64,000 nucleotides of DNA from Plasmopara viticola (GCA_001695595.3 MBPM02000004.1:620001-684000); one strand, 5' to 3'; numbered from the stretch's first letter, positions 1 through 12,089 are shown. Notes: a model not told the origin generated them from the letters alone. Made by a program: numbers and translations.

Positions 1-1853
1 TGCAATGGAGAGGTTGTCATCGAAGATGTCGAAGAAACTGATGAAGAATCACAAGAAGAAGAGGCAACTTCTTCCGATGTTGACATTGAGGTGGGCAGGA
101 AACGTCACCAACGAAATGAATCGCTCGAGAAAGCAACAGAAACTCCAAGAATTAAGCGGCATACAACCTTCAGCAAAGGTCGTGGACTTGAAGAGATGTC
201 GGCAGCAGCACAAGACTGCTTCAATGTTGAGGCGACCTACGTCATGGGTTCAGTGGGAGAAATGCCGACTTCATTCAAGTCGGCTATGGAATCCAGTGAC
301 GCGGTAAAGTGGAAGGAAGCCTGTGACTTGGAGGTTAAGTCCCTGCATAAGAATCAAACTTGGAAGATTGTGCCATTGCCAAAAGGACGGAAGGCGATTG
401 GATGCAGATGGGTTTTTCGTGTGAAAGAGAATCAAGACGGGGAAGTTGAAAGGTTCAAGGCTCGTCTTGTTGCTAAAGGCTTCTCACAGAAGTACGGCAT
501 TGACTATGGTGAATTGTTTGCACCGGTGACGAAGTTCACATCGATTCGGATCCTGCGTAGTCTTGGACGTCAAGACAGCGGTCCTGAACGGACTGTTGGA
601 TGAAGACATATACATGGAGCAGCCGGACGGCTTTGTGAATTAGAGCACCCGGACTTTGTTTGCAACCTCAAGCGGTCACTATACGGCCTGAAACAGTCAC
701 CTCGCATGTGTAACAAGACCATCGTTGAGTTCATGCTTAAGCTTGGGTTCAAGAAGTGTGAGTCAGACCACTGCATTTACTTGATGCGAAACTACCAAGC
801 CATCTTTGTGGCTCTTTACGTTAATGATTTAGTGTTCGCAAGCAGCAGTGTCAAGATTCTTCAAGATACCAAGCAAACATTAAGTGATCGATTTGAGATG
901 ACTGATATGGGTCAGCTCAAGTTTTTCCGCGGAATTGAAATTGAACAAGACAAGACAAGTGGAGCTATTTCGATGCGACAGAATAAGTTTGCAAGTGACA
1001 TTTTGCACAATTTTAAGATGGATGCCAGTAACCCGGTCAAGACACCTCAAGATCCGAGCCTCAAACTGACAAAGAATATGTGTGAAGACGGTTGTAAACA
1101 CGACGTGACCATGGCTGGAGTCCCCTATCAAAATGCAGTAGGGGTGCATCATGTATCTCATGGTATGTACTCGACCAGACCGCGGCAGCAGTGGAAGTAC
1201 TCAGCCAATTTGCGGTAAATCCATGTCCTACTCATTGGCAAGCGCTCAAGCGGGCCTTCAGGTACATCCAAGAGACAAGGAAACATGGTATTGAATTCCA
1301 ACCGGGCTGCGATGATGGACTTCGAGGTTTCACGGATGCAGATTGGGCTGGGGATATTGCAACAAGAAGAAGCACGAGCGGCTATGCGTTTATGATGAAC
1401 GGCGGATGCATCAGCTGGAGAAGCAAGAAGCAGCGTACGATGGCGCAGTCATCTACCGAAGATGAATACATGGCGTTGTCGGAGGCAACACAAGAGGCTA
1501 TATGGCTAAAGGTTTCCTTGTGCGAACTGGGTGAGTTGACAACTGATGAAGCGGTTACAGTTTACGAGGACAATCAAGGCTCCATTGCATTGGCCAAGAA
1601 CCCGGTATTTCACAAGCGCACCAAGCACATCGACATTTGTTATCATTTTGTTCGTAAAAAGGTAGAAGATGGCCAAGTGGTAATGCAGTATTGCTCAACA
1701 AAAGCCATGATGGCCGATATGATGACCAAGCCAATCAGCGCTGTGCAGTTTCAAAATCTCCGGAACAAGTCGGGCATCAAGTCGCCAAGTGCTGACGAGT
1801 CGAGTGGGAGTGTTGGAGAATCCACGCCTCGACCAGCAACTACATATCGGTAA
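1..1853 (+). pseudogene. Ty1/Copia polyprotein relic, RT and RNase H part
   Basis: This is the 3' part of a Copia pol gene, cut by the window edge. An RVT_2 type reverse transcriptase start is visible (WKEACDLEVKSL, then GCRWVFRVK, then FKARLVAKGFSQ) at about 310-500. The palm follows in another frame with YVNDLVFA at about 817-840, where the family normally has YVDD. RNase H follows at about 1215-1780, with FTDADWAGD, SSTEDEYMALSEA, YEDNQGSIALAKNP and HKRTKHIDI. Frame changes near 570-710 and 1150-1220 split it into at least three ORFs, so no full polyprotein can be made. The N of the YVND box would also be unfavourable for catalysis. The family call is secure; the element is inactive. Confidence 0.9.
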
Positions 1854-2200
1854 GTACCGGTATCTGCAATCAGTTGATGACTACTTAAAGGTAGCACTTA
1901 TAAATATTTTTACTTTTGCATTTTGCTAAGTAGTGCCCAAGTAACTTTTTCAATTGCTATCGCTAGGCACAAGCAGAGATGATAAGTTCTTTCACTTGTG
2001 TGTCTAGCGCACGCACATCTCTGCATTCGGGTAGCGGGAGGACTTCAGGTGCGCTGGCCGCCAATTTTTTTTCTTTCTCAATCGAACGATCGCGTGAGTA
2101 GGCAGCTTAACGTTTCTGCGTAGTTACGCTGAGCGCCCGTACAGCAAGCATTGTGCGCAACGGAGAATCAGACGATAGTGGTGTCGGTGGCCACCGCGGC
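1811..2200 (+). mobile_element. Probable 3' LTR of the Copia element (right end uncertain)
   Basis: A purine-rich stretch (GAGTGGGAG, 1802-1810) is followed directly by TGTTGGAGAATCC, the layout expected of a polypurine tract and a Copia LTR beginning with TG. A TATA-like stretch (TTATAAATATTT, about 1900-1912) lies where an LTR promoter could be. The matching 5' LTR is outside the window, so the right boundary could not be fixed and 2200 is only a guess. Confidence 0.4.
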
Positions 2201-3830
2201 CTCATTCAATTCATTATATTAGTAAAGCCAGACCACTCCAACTCATTGAAAATTATTGTGGTACAAAATCGGCTTAATCTGGTAAAGATGTGGCTTCACT
2301 TCATGGCGGGACACCAATTACGACATTATAAACGTTTATAGATACTTAAAGTAGGTCTTGAAGTAGCATTGCAAGTCAAGAATGCGTTTGATCGCTTTGT
2401 CTCAACCGATCATTTTGATAAAACATATTGTATTTCAAGGTATACCAGTAGGATAAAGGCGTAAGACTACTATATGACGTCATATGAGGACCTCACCGAA
2501 TGACGCCATTAGAAATTTTCAAACAGTCGTAACAGAAGATAGCTTTGCAGATTTAGGATCTTACGTACAACTACTTTGCACTTTGCCAAGTAAACGGTAA
2601 ACCCTTATCTTGAGGCTATAAGACCAAGCCTTATAGACTCATCTCGATACACCGATTGCATACTTGCCATTATTTTAATCACGATGTCCTGCATCAAACA
2701 GCCATTTTACAGTAATTAACTTTTATCTATCGAGCTTAAGATGCAGACGGTGCTGAAGAAGCTCGACCAATGGAGCCATAAGCAGTTAAATCAACATTAG
2801 GCACTGCAACACCTAGCTGAACTAAGCGGTGCTCTTTGTTCTGCGATGGAGGACTGGCAGCTTTCGTTGACTTTGTTGGAGAGTAACGCACACGATTCAC
2901 GGTCAAGTCTGATTATCGAACAGGAAAGTATGGCCGATAAGCCCTTCTTTTGTCAGCTTTTCTCACACGCGAAAATTACAGAAAGCGATGACGTACGGAA
3001 GCAAGTAAGCAATACTAAGACGTAGTTGGATCATCTTGACATATACGACCACTTGTGGCATATGATCTGGCAAGTCTGAGCGAGTTATATCGATTTTGCA
3101 TAACGGCGTTGGCGTTGAGATGGACTCACCAATGTGGCTACATAGGATAACTCACATACGTCATACGTACGTGAGCCTATAGGAGTAAGGGTGCGTTTTG
3201 GAATGCACTACGAATAGTTAAGCGCTCATTGTGAAAGACAACAGGAAGTGCCAGGCATCGTAGACATCGAAGATTACGCGTGCCACTACAGCTGGAAGCA
3301 AGGCCATTAGAGCACCAAGTGTCCGCTTGAACTTTGGCAAGAAGAAGGAGCAGAAGAAATCGCAAATAGCAAGCGCGCACGATAAAAAGCATCAGGCGAC
3401 TTGTCGTGGTCAGTTATGGGAGCTGTTGTCAAGTTCGGCGGGCGAATGGATCTAGTTCTTCACAACAATTACGGCAAGTTTTGTTTCCGTATGTCACTTA
3501 GAACTCTAAAAAAATGACAGAAGAGGTGGCATTGCAAAGTAGAATCTTAAGAATATTGAATTTGAGAATCGTTCAGCTGCACTTATATATTTAAGGGAAT
3601 TGTTCAACTGCCGGTACCCTTTTGGTGAAGTTTGTTGGCAGCTTATGCATGGCCCTGGAGGTGCTTCCCCGATCGCAAGGTTCTCACTTGATATCAACTT
3701 AGACGCACCTGAGGATGCGAAAGAAGTGCTCACCGAAGCAAAGGGTCAAGCGAAAGGGTTGGCTACAAGCCTTCGTGAAAAATGCAAGGTTGTCAAGTGC
3801 GGTAGTTAGTGCTGACATTAAATAGTAAAG
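2200..3830. other. Gene-free stretch, no recognised gene
   Basis: No ORF here shows a recognisable family or a plausible exon series. A short ORF at 3600-3809 and overlapping reverse ORFs at 3177-3392 and 3506-3733 have no start context or motif that I can support. The stretch is probably decayed repeat DNA continuing from the Copia element. Confidence 0.5.
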
Positions 3831-4235
3831 TGGCGTCACGAACATTAAATATTAAGCCCATTGCGAGATGAAAAGTGCGAGAAGAGTAATAGTGAGAAGA
3901 GGTAAGTAGGGGTTATTTCTTCGAAAACAAGGAGTACCGACAGTTGACAAAAAGGGGTACCGGATGGGTATTGCTTTCTCTTTTTATTGGTTGAAGAAAC
4001 ACTGTGTTCATTAACAAAGATAAACTGCTTCTAGAATGAACTTATTGCATTGGCTAGAATCAAGGTTATCGGCAGTTTACCAAAAGGGTACCGGGCGTCA
4101 CGAACATTTAAATGTTAAGCCCGAGTTTCAGCCAATCCGTAGTCTATTAATTAGCCAATCACAAAGATGGGGGATGGATAGAATGAACTAATATCATTGG
4201 CTTAAATCAAGGGGTACCGGCAGTTTAACGATTCC
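3830..4235. repeat. Cluster of decayed interspersed repeats with GGTACCGGCAGTT-like words
   Basis: Near-identical words recur. GCGTCACGAACATT followed by AAATGTTAAGCCC-like sequence occurs near 3831 and 4087. TAGAATGAACT...ATTGGCT followed by an (A)AATCAAGG word occurs near 4032 and 4180. GGTACCGG with CAGTTTA occurs near 3951, 4068-4092 and 4212. This looks like several decayed copies of one LTR or DNA-element terminus lying next to each other. No coding part is visible. Confidence 0.5.
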
Positions 4236-4545
4236 CTTGAATTTTCTTTTTACCATTTAATGGCACATACGATCTTTCTCGAGCCCCACACTTATATTAT
4301 GATTTTTAACGGTATCACACTGGCTTGTATCAATAAGGCGTGAGGTATCTACATGCTATTATAAGCAGGCGCCGACAATTTTGCAGAAATTCTTCGCTTA
4401 GCCAAGTACCTGCCTGAAAACCAGACACAAATTATCTCTCAAAGCGATGTCACTGTTGTGTAGTATGTTCCTAATCGCATTCTTATAGCTTTTGTTCAAT
4501 GATTCAAGCTGAGTAATTTTTACTAAGCTTGGAGTCTGAATGATC

Positions 4546-4592
4546 TGAAATAGTACAGCGCTCTCTTAAGAAGAGAGCGCTGCACTATTTCA
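4546..4592. repeat. 22-bp inverted repeat with 3-nt loop
   Basis: The arms 4546-4567 and 4571-4592 are reverse complements with one mismatch (A/G at the tenth base), separated by AAG. The core of each arm is CAGCGCTCTCTT or its complement. A transcript from either strand would fold into a very stable hairpin. No flanking gene is present. Confidence 0.85.
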
Positions 4593-4599
4593 CATCAAT

Positions 4600-6310
4600 A
4601 ACAGAGAGACAGTTCCGCTGAATACAACCACGTAGCAATATTCTCTGCCAAGTGCACGAACTTAAGGATGGGACGAAGACGTGTAGACACCGACTTATAT
4701 GCATTTCGAGTAGAAATCTATATTTAATTGATGCTTCGGAGTGACCTCATTGAAAATTGACAGAATTTTACCCAGCAAAGTTTGGCTCGGGGAAACTTAG
4801 GCAATTTTATAGATCGATATTGCTCGATACGAGTGCCGCAATAACAATGCTGCTATGACTGTGTTTCAAAGCCGTGAATTGTTCTGCTAGGCAAAGCCAG
4901 TTAAATTTGAATGCTGCGTATCCAGGTAATTTGTCTTGAATTTGATTACGTCTTTTACGAATACATTTTAAGAGTGGAGCGAAGAAGGGATTTGTCTTGG
5001 TACATAAAGAAATATAATTTCCTAATTAATAATTGAAGATTATGGAACAATTTCCTTGGTACCGATACACATTTTTCTGTGGTGAATGAGTGCTAGAAAA
5101 GAGGTCTGTCTGCCGAGGAATCTCTCTGTGAGTACTAGAAGAGCGGTCTGTCTGCCAAAGAATTTTCCTCTGCGTGCGCTAAATTTTTTAGCCCGACTAA
5201 AAAGCAATCTATATAACGCGCACCGGACGAATATTGATACTTGCTTTGTCCGAAGAGCGTACGAGAAACAGCTGCTTTGGCCAAAGCCACGTCATTATTT
5301 GTCAAAGTTACACCGCACTTGCTGAGATAATTTGGCATCTTCAATTCACAGTAAGTTTATCTCCACGCTATGGCAAAAAAGATTGTTCGTGTCCGCTAAA
5401 GCGCGATTCCCGAGAGTCAGTACTGCAGAAGAGGTAAAAGGGGCCTGCGACAGCAACTCTTACATTTTAGGATTTTTCTACACGAGGAAAAGTGAACGAG
5501 TTTACTAATATTTTTATAGAGGTATACATACATTATATATATATCACGTAAAAACATCGTGTTGTTTGGAAATGCCTTTTATACTGGTTTGTTAGAGTTT
5601 GTCCATAATCATCGGGTCCAAAAATATCCGAGGTAATTTTTCTCTAATTTGCTGGGTCGTATTTAAGGACCACCACATGTTCGTTATACTTTGCCTGGCT
5701 GAGAAAAGAAAAAAAGCCGCATGGACTACTTAGCAAAGTCTCTGTTATTCGAATTGCTAGATGCCTGGTCTGACTTCTGCAATATAGTCAGATCGCACGA
5801 TACAAAATTCAAGTCAGAGCGTCTTGTATTGTAAACTCATTAAGAAGAGTACGGTATCGACCAGAATTTCTTCGTGAGAGAATCTGCATTGATTGCGGAA
5901 GAACCACATGACTCTCGGTCACAGAATCGTAAGCGGTCCTCGTTGGTGCAACTACCTCAATCGGGAAAGACGAAGCACGGTGCAGTCTTTGTTGCCGCAA
6001 AGAGGTGTAGGTACGTAAGCCTCATGGCTTCCGCTCGTAAGCATATTTTAAAGTCAGGGCGGTGCACTGTACTGAATTTCGCCGACCAAGCTACCAAGGC
6101 GGCCGATGACCTAAAATTGTATAAGACCCTTCTTGCCTCCCCATTATTGGCCATAAGTACAGAAAACGTCCACTAAAATCTTGATTCGGTTTTATTCCAC
6201 AGCGCAAGGGCAGGGCTCGGCTTTCTTCCCATTTGTGCTTTCGCCTGGTGAGATCGCCGAGAGACAAGATAAAATAGGCACAGGGGGGGGTTGTTATTAT
6301 TTACCACCAC
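4600..6310. other. Gene-free AT-rich stretch before the kinase gene
   Basis: Only short overlapping ORFs occur on both strands (for example 5874-6176 and its reverse shadow), and none shows a recognisable domain. An AT run lies near 5530. The last ~150 bases must contain the 5' UTR and promoter of the kinase gene, but no clear Inr box could be picked. Confidence 0.5.
5085..5172. repeat. Two imperfect tandem copies of a ~43-bp unit
   Basis: A unit beginning GAGTGCTAGAAAAGAGG and containing GGTCTGTCTGCC is followed immediately by a diverged copy beginning GAGTACTAGAAGAGCGG and containing the same GGTCTGTCTGCC word. It sits in gene-free DNA. Confidence 0.6.
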
Positions 6311-6319
6311 TTGACCGAC

Positions 6320-8152
6320 ATGGCGCTCTTGAAGAACAAGTACATGCCTCTGAGCGACGCCGACGTGTCGCCAGAGCGCGTGGCGAGTTACGACGGCCAT
6401 TACATTACCCTTTCGTCGGCCCCGCACACTGCTGCGTTTGCAATGGGCAATTATTTGGGCGGAGGCATCGCCGGTGTCGTGTACGAAGCCTTTGACCAGC
6501 GCATGAAACGACCAGTCGCTGTAAAAATACTCAATGCCGTGGGGTATAAACTGACAAGTCCGGGGGCTTTGCGACGCGCCGAGATTGTGAAGAAAGGGGT
6601 GCCTATTGTGGGCAATGTACGTGGAATGACACTGGACAATGTGTATTGGGTCCATTTGCCTCGTCGGCGAGAATTATTGGCTTGCTACGTGACGGGATGT
6701 GGCCCCGCTCCGCCCGTGATGAGAGAGCTGACGCTAGAGATGTGCGTAAGTTTATGGCTGCTAGACCATCACGACGAGGAGCTGCGCGACCAGCCACAGA
6801 CTCAGCGGAGGAGGCGGATGAGAAGCTCTGATCGAATGGCGTCAAGTATGTCGTGCGAGGACCCGGTACAGGAACCTTCGAGAAATACAATGGCGGCAGC
6901 GTCGGTTGCCTCTGCGGCCTCTGCTGCAGCCATGCAGCTTGATCAAGTGGATGAAGAAACAGAGACTGGAGAAGATGGAGACGAGGTGATTATGATTAAT
7001 GACGTAAGCTACGTTATCCCTAGCCTTCCGGCGAAATACCGCGCGTTTTTACAGGCACGAAAGACCATTTACCGCGAAATTGCGCACATGCATAAACTTA
7101 CAGGCAATAGCGTGAGCGGTGAACGGATTGGCAGCGGCCATGAGAATGTGCTGCAGCTGTATGACGTGCTAGAACTCGTGCAGCCGTCGAAATCGACCAT
7201 CTTTTTAGTGCTTGAACTTGCACACGGAGGGGAATTATTCGAGCGTATTCGTGGTGACTCTGGGGTCGAGGAAGAGGTGGCTAGGACCTATTTTACGCAA
7301 CTGCTGGAAGGCGTTCGGTATTGTCATCAGTTGGGCATTGTACATCGTGATCTCAAGCCCGAGAATTTGCTGCTGAGTGATTCGGACGTGCTCAAGATTG
7401 CAGATTTTGGGCTGTCAGCGCATTTCATCGCTGCTGTGAGTAGCGGTGCCAGTGCTGATGATGACAATAATGACGAGAGCGTCCATACAAACCTCATGGC
7501 GCCGTCGCGTCTACGACGGTTAAATTCGATTGTTGGGTCGCCACATTACGTGGCGCCGGAGGTGTTGCAGAATGCGCGATATGGTTATGATGGGCGAAAA
7601 GCAGACATGTGGAGCAGTGGCGTCATATTGTACGGACTTCTTGTGGGTACATTGCCGTTTGGACGTGACCTCGCTACATGCCCGCGGTATCTCAAGTTTA
7701 GCGAGTGGCTGCGATCTTTGCCGTTCGACCCACACACTGGCAAGCTCCTGTACGACTTTCATTTGTTTCAGGCTAGTGGCAGCGCAAGTAGCTCGAAGCA
7801 GCAGTTGTCAGAAATGTCGAAGCATCCGACCTTTCCTGCGACGTCACCAATGATGGGATTGATGCTTAATGGCTCTAATATGTTATGGAACCAAAATCAG
7901 GCTGCTGGGTCCTGTTCTCCATCTTCTAGCGGCAATTCTTCTTTCTCAATCGATGCAAATGTTTTCAAGTCCGTAGCTGTGGGCGCAAGTAGCATCCAGT
8001 CACGTCGGTCTGTGGCATGTCCACCATGGTTCTTTCCATCGACATTGTCACCTCCGGCTGCTTTCCTACTGGCATCTTTATTACACCCAGACCCAAACAA
8101 GCGAATCTCGTGCGAGGAAGCCTGCAAATCGAACTGGGTGCTCGGAGCGTAG
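6320..8152 (+). CDS. CAMK-like serine/threonine protein kinase with large N-lobe insertion
   Basis: A single-exon protein of about 610 residues from the first ATG; an in-frame TTG three codons upstream is not used. Kinase motifs in order are a glycine loop ([12 protein letters not shown], about residue 42), the lysine motif VAVKIL (about 68), [13 protein letters not shown], the catalytic loop [10 protein letters not shown] (about 342), DFG (about 361), the activation segment [10 protein letters not shown] (about 407) and [14 protein letters not shown]. The GSPxYVAPEV and GELFERI pattern is typical of the CAMK group. About 190 residues are inserted between VAVKIL and the rest of the N-lobe, including an Arg/Ser/Ala-rich low-complexity part. 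A Ser-rich insertion also lies late in the C-lobe. All catalytic residues are present, so it is probably active. Substrate and pathway are unknown. Confidence 0.9.
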   Translation: MALLKNKYMPLSDADVSPERVASYDGHYITLSSAPHTAAFAMGNYLGGGIAGVVYEAFDQRMKRPVAVKILNAVGYKLTSPGALRRAEIVKKGVPIVGNVRGMTLDNVYWVHLPRRRELLACYVTGCGPAPPVMRELTLEMCVSLWLLDHHDEELRDQPQTQRRRRMRSSDRMASSMSCEDPVQEPSRNTMAAASVASAASAAAMQLDQVDEETETGEDGDEVIMINDVSYVIPSLPAKYRAFLQARKTIYREIAHMHKLTGNSVSGERIGSGHENVLQLYDVLELVQPSKSTIFLVLELAHGGELFERIRGDSGVEEEVARTYFTQLLEGVRYCHQLGIVHRDLKPENLLLSDSDVLKIADFGLSAHFIAAVSSGASADDDNNDESVHTNLMAPSRLRRLNSIVGSPHYVAPEVLQNARYGYDGRKADMWSSGVILYGLLVGTLPFGRDLATCPRYLKFSEWLRSLPFDPHTGKLLYDFHLFQASGSASSSKQQLSEMSKHPTFPATSPMMGLMLNGSNMLWNQNQAAGSCSPSSSGNSSFSIDANVFKSVAVGASSIQSRRSVACPPWFFPSTLSPPAAFLLASLLHPDPNKRISCEEACKSNWVLGA

Positions 8153-8220
8153 ACACGTTTGCACCGTGTCACGCAGATCATTTGTATTACTTCACCTACC
8201 TAAATATCAAGACCAAGTAA

Positions 8221-8659
8221 TCTAGATGCGTATTCAATTTACACGATCGTACCAAATAATATGTATTTGATCACCTTTTCGTTTTTAACATGGGCGATCA
8301 CTAATGATATTGACGTAGCTTGGTTGGGATTAAGCTGCTACTAGGGTGCCGTGGACTACAGTGTCTTTTTTGATGGAATAACATTTGAAGTTGTCCTCCC
8401 GAATTGGGAGATAAAACAGAAATTGGAGCTGGCCAGTGGCCTTCTCACGGGTGTTGGAGTAGTTTTCAACTAGCAATCACGATGCATCAGCAAAGCTTCA
8501 CACACTATCGTATTGCCCCAAGCACAAAGATGAAATTATCTAAATGTGATTGTCTTATCTGTACTAAACAAGGACCCTCACGAACAGGTGGAGCTTACTT
8601 GAATTGCAAAAGTTATAATCCAATCAGCGTTGAGCCACACACAAACATTTTGTTCGAAA
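8221..8659. other. Intergenic spacer between kinase and NDUFA11-like gene
   Basis: About 440 bases separate the kinase stop from the next start. An ORF at 8404-8709 overlaps the downstream first exon in another frame and has no recognisable content. It most likely holds the terminator of the kinase gene and the promoter of the NDUFA11-like gene. Confidence 0.5.
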
Positions 8660-9355
8660 ATGAGCGGCCACGCTGGAAGCGAAAAGATAATGTTTACGAC
8701 GGTGGGTAGCTACCCGACACTATCTGAATAGAATAGTTTTTACGATATAAACATCCCTACGCTGCGCAGGCCTCAGGTGCATTCTTTGGCGCCACCGTTG
8801 GCACCATCGAGTCAGTGTGGGCAATTCCAAAGCTTGGTGCGTCTTCATGGCCTTTTGATGAAAATCATTCAGCCTGAAATCCGCTCATTCGTAATAGGTG
8901 CTCAGCTGCCAAAGCTTTCAAATCAGCTCAAGCACGTAGGCACGCGCTCGGTAAGAGATACATGACAAGCAAATTGTTTTTGGCTGCAATGTAATGGCGT
9001 ATTCTGTATACTACAGCTCGTATTCGCTGCTGTCGGCTGCATCTTCACCACCGGTGAATACGTGGCGGCTTCCATTCGTCAGAAAGAAGACCCAATCAAC
9101 ACTGGCGTTGGTGGTGCTCTGGTAGGTGTTGTTCCGGGCATGATAAAGCAGAGCTTGCGCGTGGGTGTCGGCGCGGGTGTTGTTGCTGGCGCGGCTATGG
9201 CAGCTGCGTCGTTTTGGTCTGTTAATGTAGCAAATGATGTATGATATTAAGGGCACGCTACTAATATTGTATCTCGCTTTAAACATTGCAGGCAATCTTC
9301 TCAGGAATCGTCTTTCGACAAGTACGCTGCTGCCCGTCATGCCGAACGCACTTAA
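8660..9355 (+). CDS. NDUFA11-like (Tim17 superfamily) mitochondrial complex I subunit, five exons
   Basis: Exons inferred from frame and GT-AG borders are 8660-8701, 8770-8836, 8898-8950, 9017-9238 and 9305-9355, giving 144 residues. Introns are 61-68 nt. The joined protein has a short polar N-terminus, then a Tim17-like glycine-rich hydrophobic core: GAFFGATVGTIESVWAIPKL, FAAVGCIFTTGEYVAASIR, and NTGVGGALVGVVPGMIK followed by a Gly/Ala-rich membrane segment. This fits NDUFA11/B14.7, an accessory subunit of the complex I membrane arm in the mitochondrial inner membrane, whose usual length is about 140 residues. Each intron restores one continuous frame, which supports the model. The alternative is another small Tim17/22/23 family protein, but length and the conserved RQKEDPxN segment favour NDUFA11. 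Confidence 0.8.
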
Positions 9356-10679
9356 GTTCATGGTAGCTGGAAATACGTGAATGAAGAATGGACGTAAGCA
9401 AAGCTTTTTTGGTCTCGAATTGAACGCTTACTTCTTTGCCGAGACATTAAGTAGTCTGCAAACACGTGCAATTTGCCTAAGCCAACAAAGCGCTTGTATG
9501 GATGCAGCATAATAGCACCATTGCTTGTTATAAGTAGGTCATGATTAAGATGTCGATCTTCAATCTCACTGTTAAGGTCCTTCTGAGGCTCTTTTAAAAT
9601 TCGGCACTTTGTTTCTACCTGCTAAAGGCCTATGAAATAAAGTATAATCGCGATGCTGTGAGATGTCAAAAAGATCTCGTACGCCCGTCTGTTCGCAATC
9701 ATAGAGCACCTGTTGCCTTGTAAATTTTTGCTGGTACACTAAACGGCAATTTCATAATTGTGTGTAATACGGCTATTGAGCGCCTAAGCAACTAATTAGC
9801 TAATCGAATTATCATCTCTGAAATTGCTTGTCACTACAACACCCTTGCATTGCAGCATCGTCGTCTGCATCCATGGCGTGGTTATCACCCTCTGCTAAAT
9901 CTTCTAACAATCAAAACTCGAGCAATCTACTAAGTCTTTGTATGCCTGACACATTAATGTTGTTTCTTCACTTCGTGGCGGCGCAAAATAAACCTGACCT
10001 TTATGTAAATTTACCTGATGCTGGTCACCCATTTTTAGTCCAAACGCAATCCTGCTCTAGTCACACACCACTCTTATAACAAACCATACGTTACATCTTT
10101 TTAATCTAAATTTCCACTTCTTTACTATTGAGCACTATTTTATAATTAGCGGGAGTTTATTTAAAAATGCTTTTAGATCCGAGAAAGCAAAATGCTCTTT
10201 TGCCGCGAGGATCGACAACGGCGCGAATATAGCGAACTAGAATATTTGATAGAAAAAGTAACTTGCGCTTATGTTTTCGCATCAGGAACAGGTGCACGTT
10301 TCGAGCGTAGCGTTTGAATATGTAACGTATGTAAATAATATTGCGGCAATTTGTTATGTACTTCATAGTAAAAATCTACTGCAGGAATCACATGGTCCTT
10401 GTTTCAAGTAAAAGTGGCAAACTTTACCATATAAATCACGTTATGTATGTAGATTGCATGCTGAGTAGCAAGTGTGGAGAGAATCGTGAAAACCCCTTCT
10501 TCACCCGATCATCCGAAGAGATCCCTCGACCCCCATGCTCAATATAGGCTTGCTATGCTCAGATCAAGTAGCCACCAAGAGACCACAAGACCGTGTATTA
10601 AAACAGGCAAGCCAGTCAGTTCAAAACACAACTTCTCAAACTATTTGACGCTTCTCCTTGAGCAATTGCTTTTTTGTCG
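9356..10679. other. Gene-free stretch
   Basis: Only short ORFs are present (for example 9828-10079) and none has a recognisable motif or exon partner. The sequence is AT-rich and unremarkable. Confidence 0.5.
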
Positions 10680-10777
10680 TCAATAGCGCAATGAGGACCA
10701 CACGTTAACGTATTTCGACGGTTGATGCTGATTGGCTGACCTGTTTCTTAACCGGTCTTAACAACTGATAGATGAAC

Positions 10778-11752
10778 TTACGCGAGCGGCGATAGGCTAG
10801 CGCAATTGGAGCCGTAGAACCCTGGAAAGCATGAGCACTCGCCACTAGAGTAGTCGCAAATGCCTCGATTAGCGCAATCAATATGGCATAGGTTACCCGC
10901 TGCCCCAATTCCACCCGCACCCTCTGCAAAGACCCCTTGACAGTCCGTTTCGTCCACTCCAGTCATCGGATCGTCACCTGAAGGACAGTGCACTGCATCA
11001 TAGTAAGAATGGAGCACTCAGGCATCGCTTGCAACATACTTCGAGAGCAACTAGGTCCAAAATATTGCGAGAGCTGTGACTCGCCTGCACCAAGGCCTAC
11101 GGGCCAGGACGAGTCACAAAAGCAGCCGTGAATACGGTCTTGGTCCCAGGTTGTTGCGGTCACGTCGCCCTCGTACTTTGTAGGAGGCGACAGTGGAAAC
11201 GCACTGCCTTCTGCTGCCAATTCGCGCATGCTGAGGCACTGACCATGTCCGGAGCAGCTGTTCGGACAACTGCCTAGTGGCATTCATCAGATAAGTTGAC
11301 GTCTCTGACATCGCTATCATTCAACTTACTTCTCTGACAAGCTGATCCTTCGTATCCGTAGTAGCAACGGCAGGTACCGGTAGAACGATCGCAGACTCCT
11401 GCGTTCGAGCACTCTGCCTTGACATGAGATGTCGTTGAACTTGTCGGGATCCCACCCCACGACGAACCTGCAGGGCAAGTTCCTACCAAACCCGCACTAT
11501 GCATAAGTAATTTGCAATGCAACAAAACAAAGGATTGCTTTGTATACGCAAAGAGCAATCGGGCGACCGGTAAGTAGTGATATCCGTCGGGGCGCCGAAG
11601 CCTTCGTAGCAAGTACAGGTCTTGGTCAATGCATTGCAGCGTCCGTGCGCATTGCAATTGTTAAGTGCAGCGCAGAGATTACCAGTTGGTACGCCCAGTT
11701 GCGCGTGCACCGACTGGCAGATCGTAAAGACAGAGAGGAACGCACGAGACAT
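10778..11752 (-). CDS. Secreted multi-EGF-like protein, four exons
   Basis: The start at 11752 gives a signal peptide-like N-terminus ([18 protein letters not shown]). Exons inferred on the minus strand are 11752-11548, 11482-11330, 11273-11040 and 10992-10778; introns are 65, 56 and 47 nt with GT-AG ends. The product is 268 residues with several Cys-rich EGF-type modules: [47 protein letters not shown] and [20 protein letters not shown]. No transmembrane segment is seen, so it is probably extracellular. Near the end a perfect donor (GTAAGT at 10781) offers an alternative: a 41-nt intron to 10741 and a last exon ending at 10680. That would replace the final stop by a 20-residue polar tail. 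It is divergent from the EF-hand gene with about 340 bp between starts. Ligand and role are unknown. Confidence 0.8.
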
Positions 11753-12065
11753 TGCACGTTTGGCTCGCCGCGTTTTAAGGATGGCTACACTTTTTTCTTA
11801 CCGGTACAAAAATAAGACCGCGACCTTTCGTCAAGACCGTCCCTTATTTTACAACTACTATCCTATAAAATCCTAGACTATTTAAAAACATTGTTGCAGT
11901 TTTAAAGTACTCTGCAAGAAAGATCACTCGGTCAGTTATAACGGGTGCGCACTGTGGTAGAGAGCAAGGTCAAGAAGGAAAAAGGCACTAGAGAAGGGAA
12001 GATTTTTAGACTGTGACCTACCTGCGTACCTCTGCATCGACAGTCTATCGTCTCGCGGCCTCTAC

Positions 12066-12083
12066 CCTCATTGTAAGCATTTA
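12066..12083 (+). promoter_or_regulatory. Oomycete Inr/FPR-like core promoter of the EF-hand gene
   Basis: CCTCATTGTAAGCATTTAT resembles the oomycete core promoter pattern (CTCATT, then CA and a T run) and lies about 10-25 nt before the ATG at 12090. It is a motif match by eye only. Confidence 0.4.
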
Positions 12084-12089
12084 TCTATC

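Noticed and set aside
3600..3809. 69-residue ORF, briefly considered as a small effector fragment
   Set aside because: No signal peptide, RXLR or other effector motif in any joined frame.
9828..10079. 83-residue ORF
   Set aside because: No motif, no promoter, no exon partner; AT-rich spacer.
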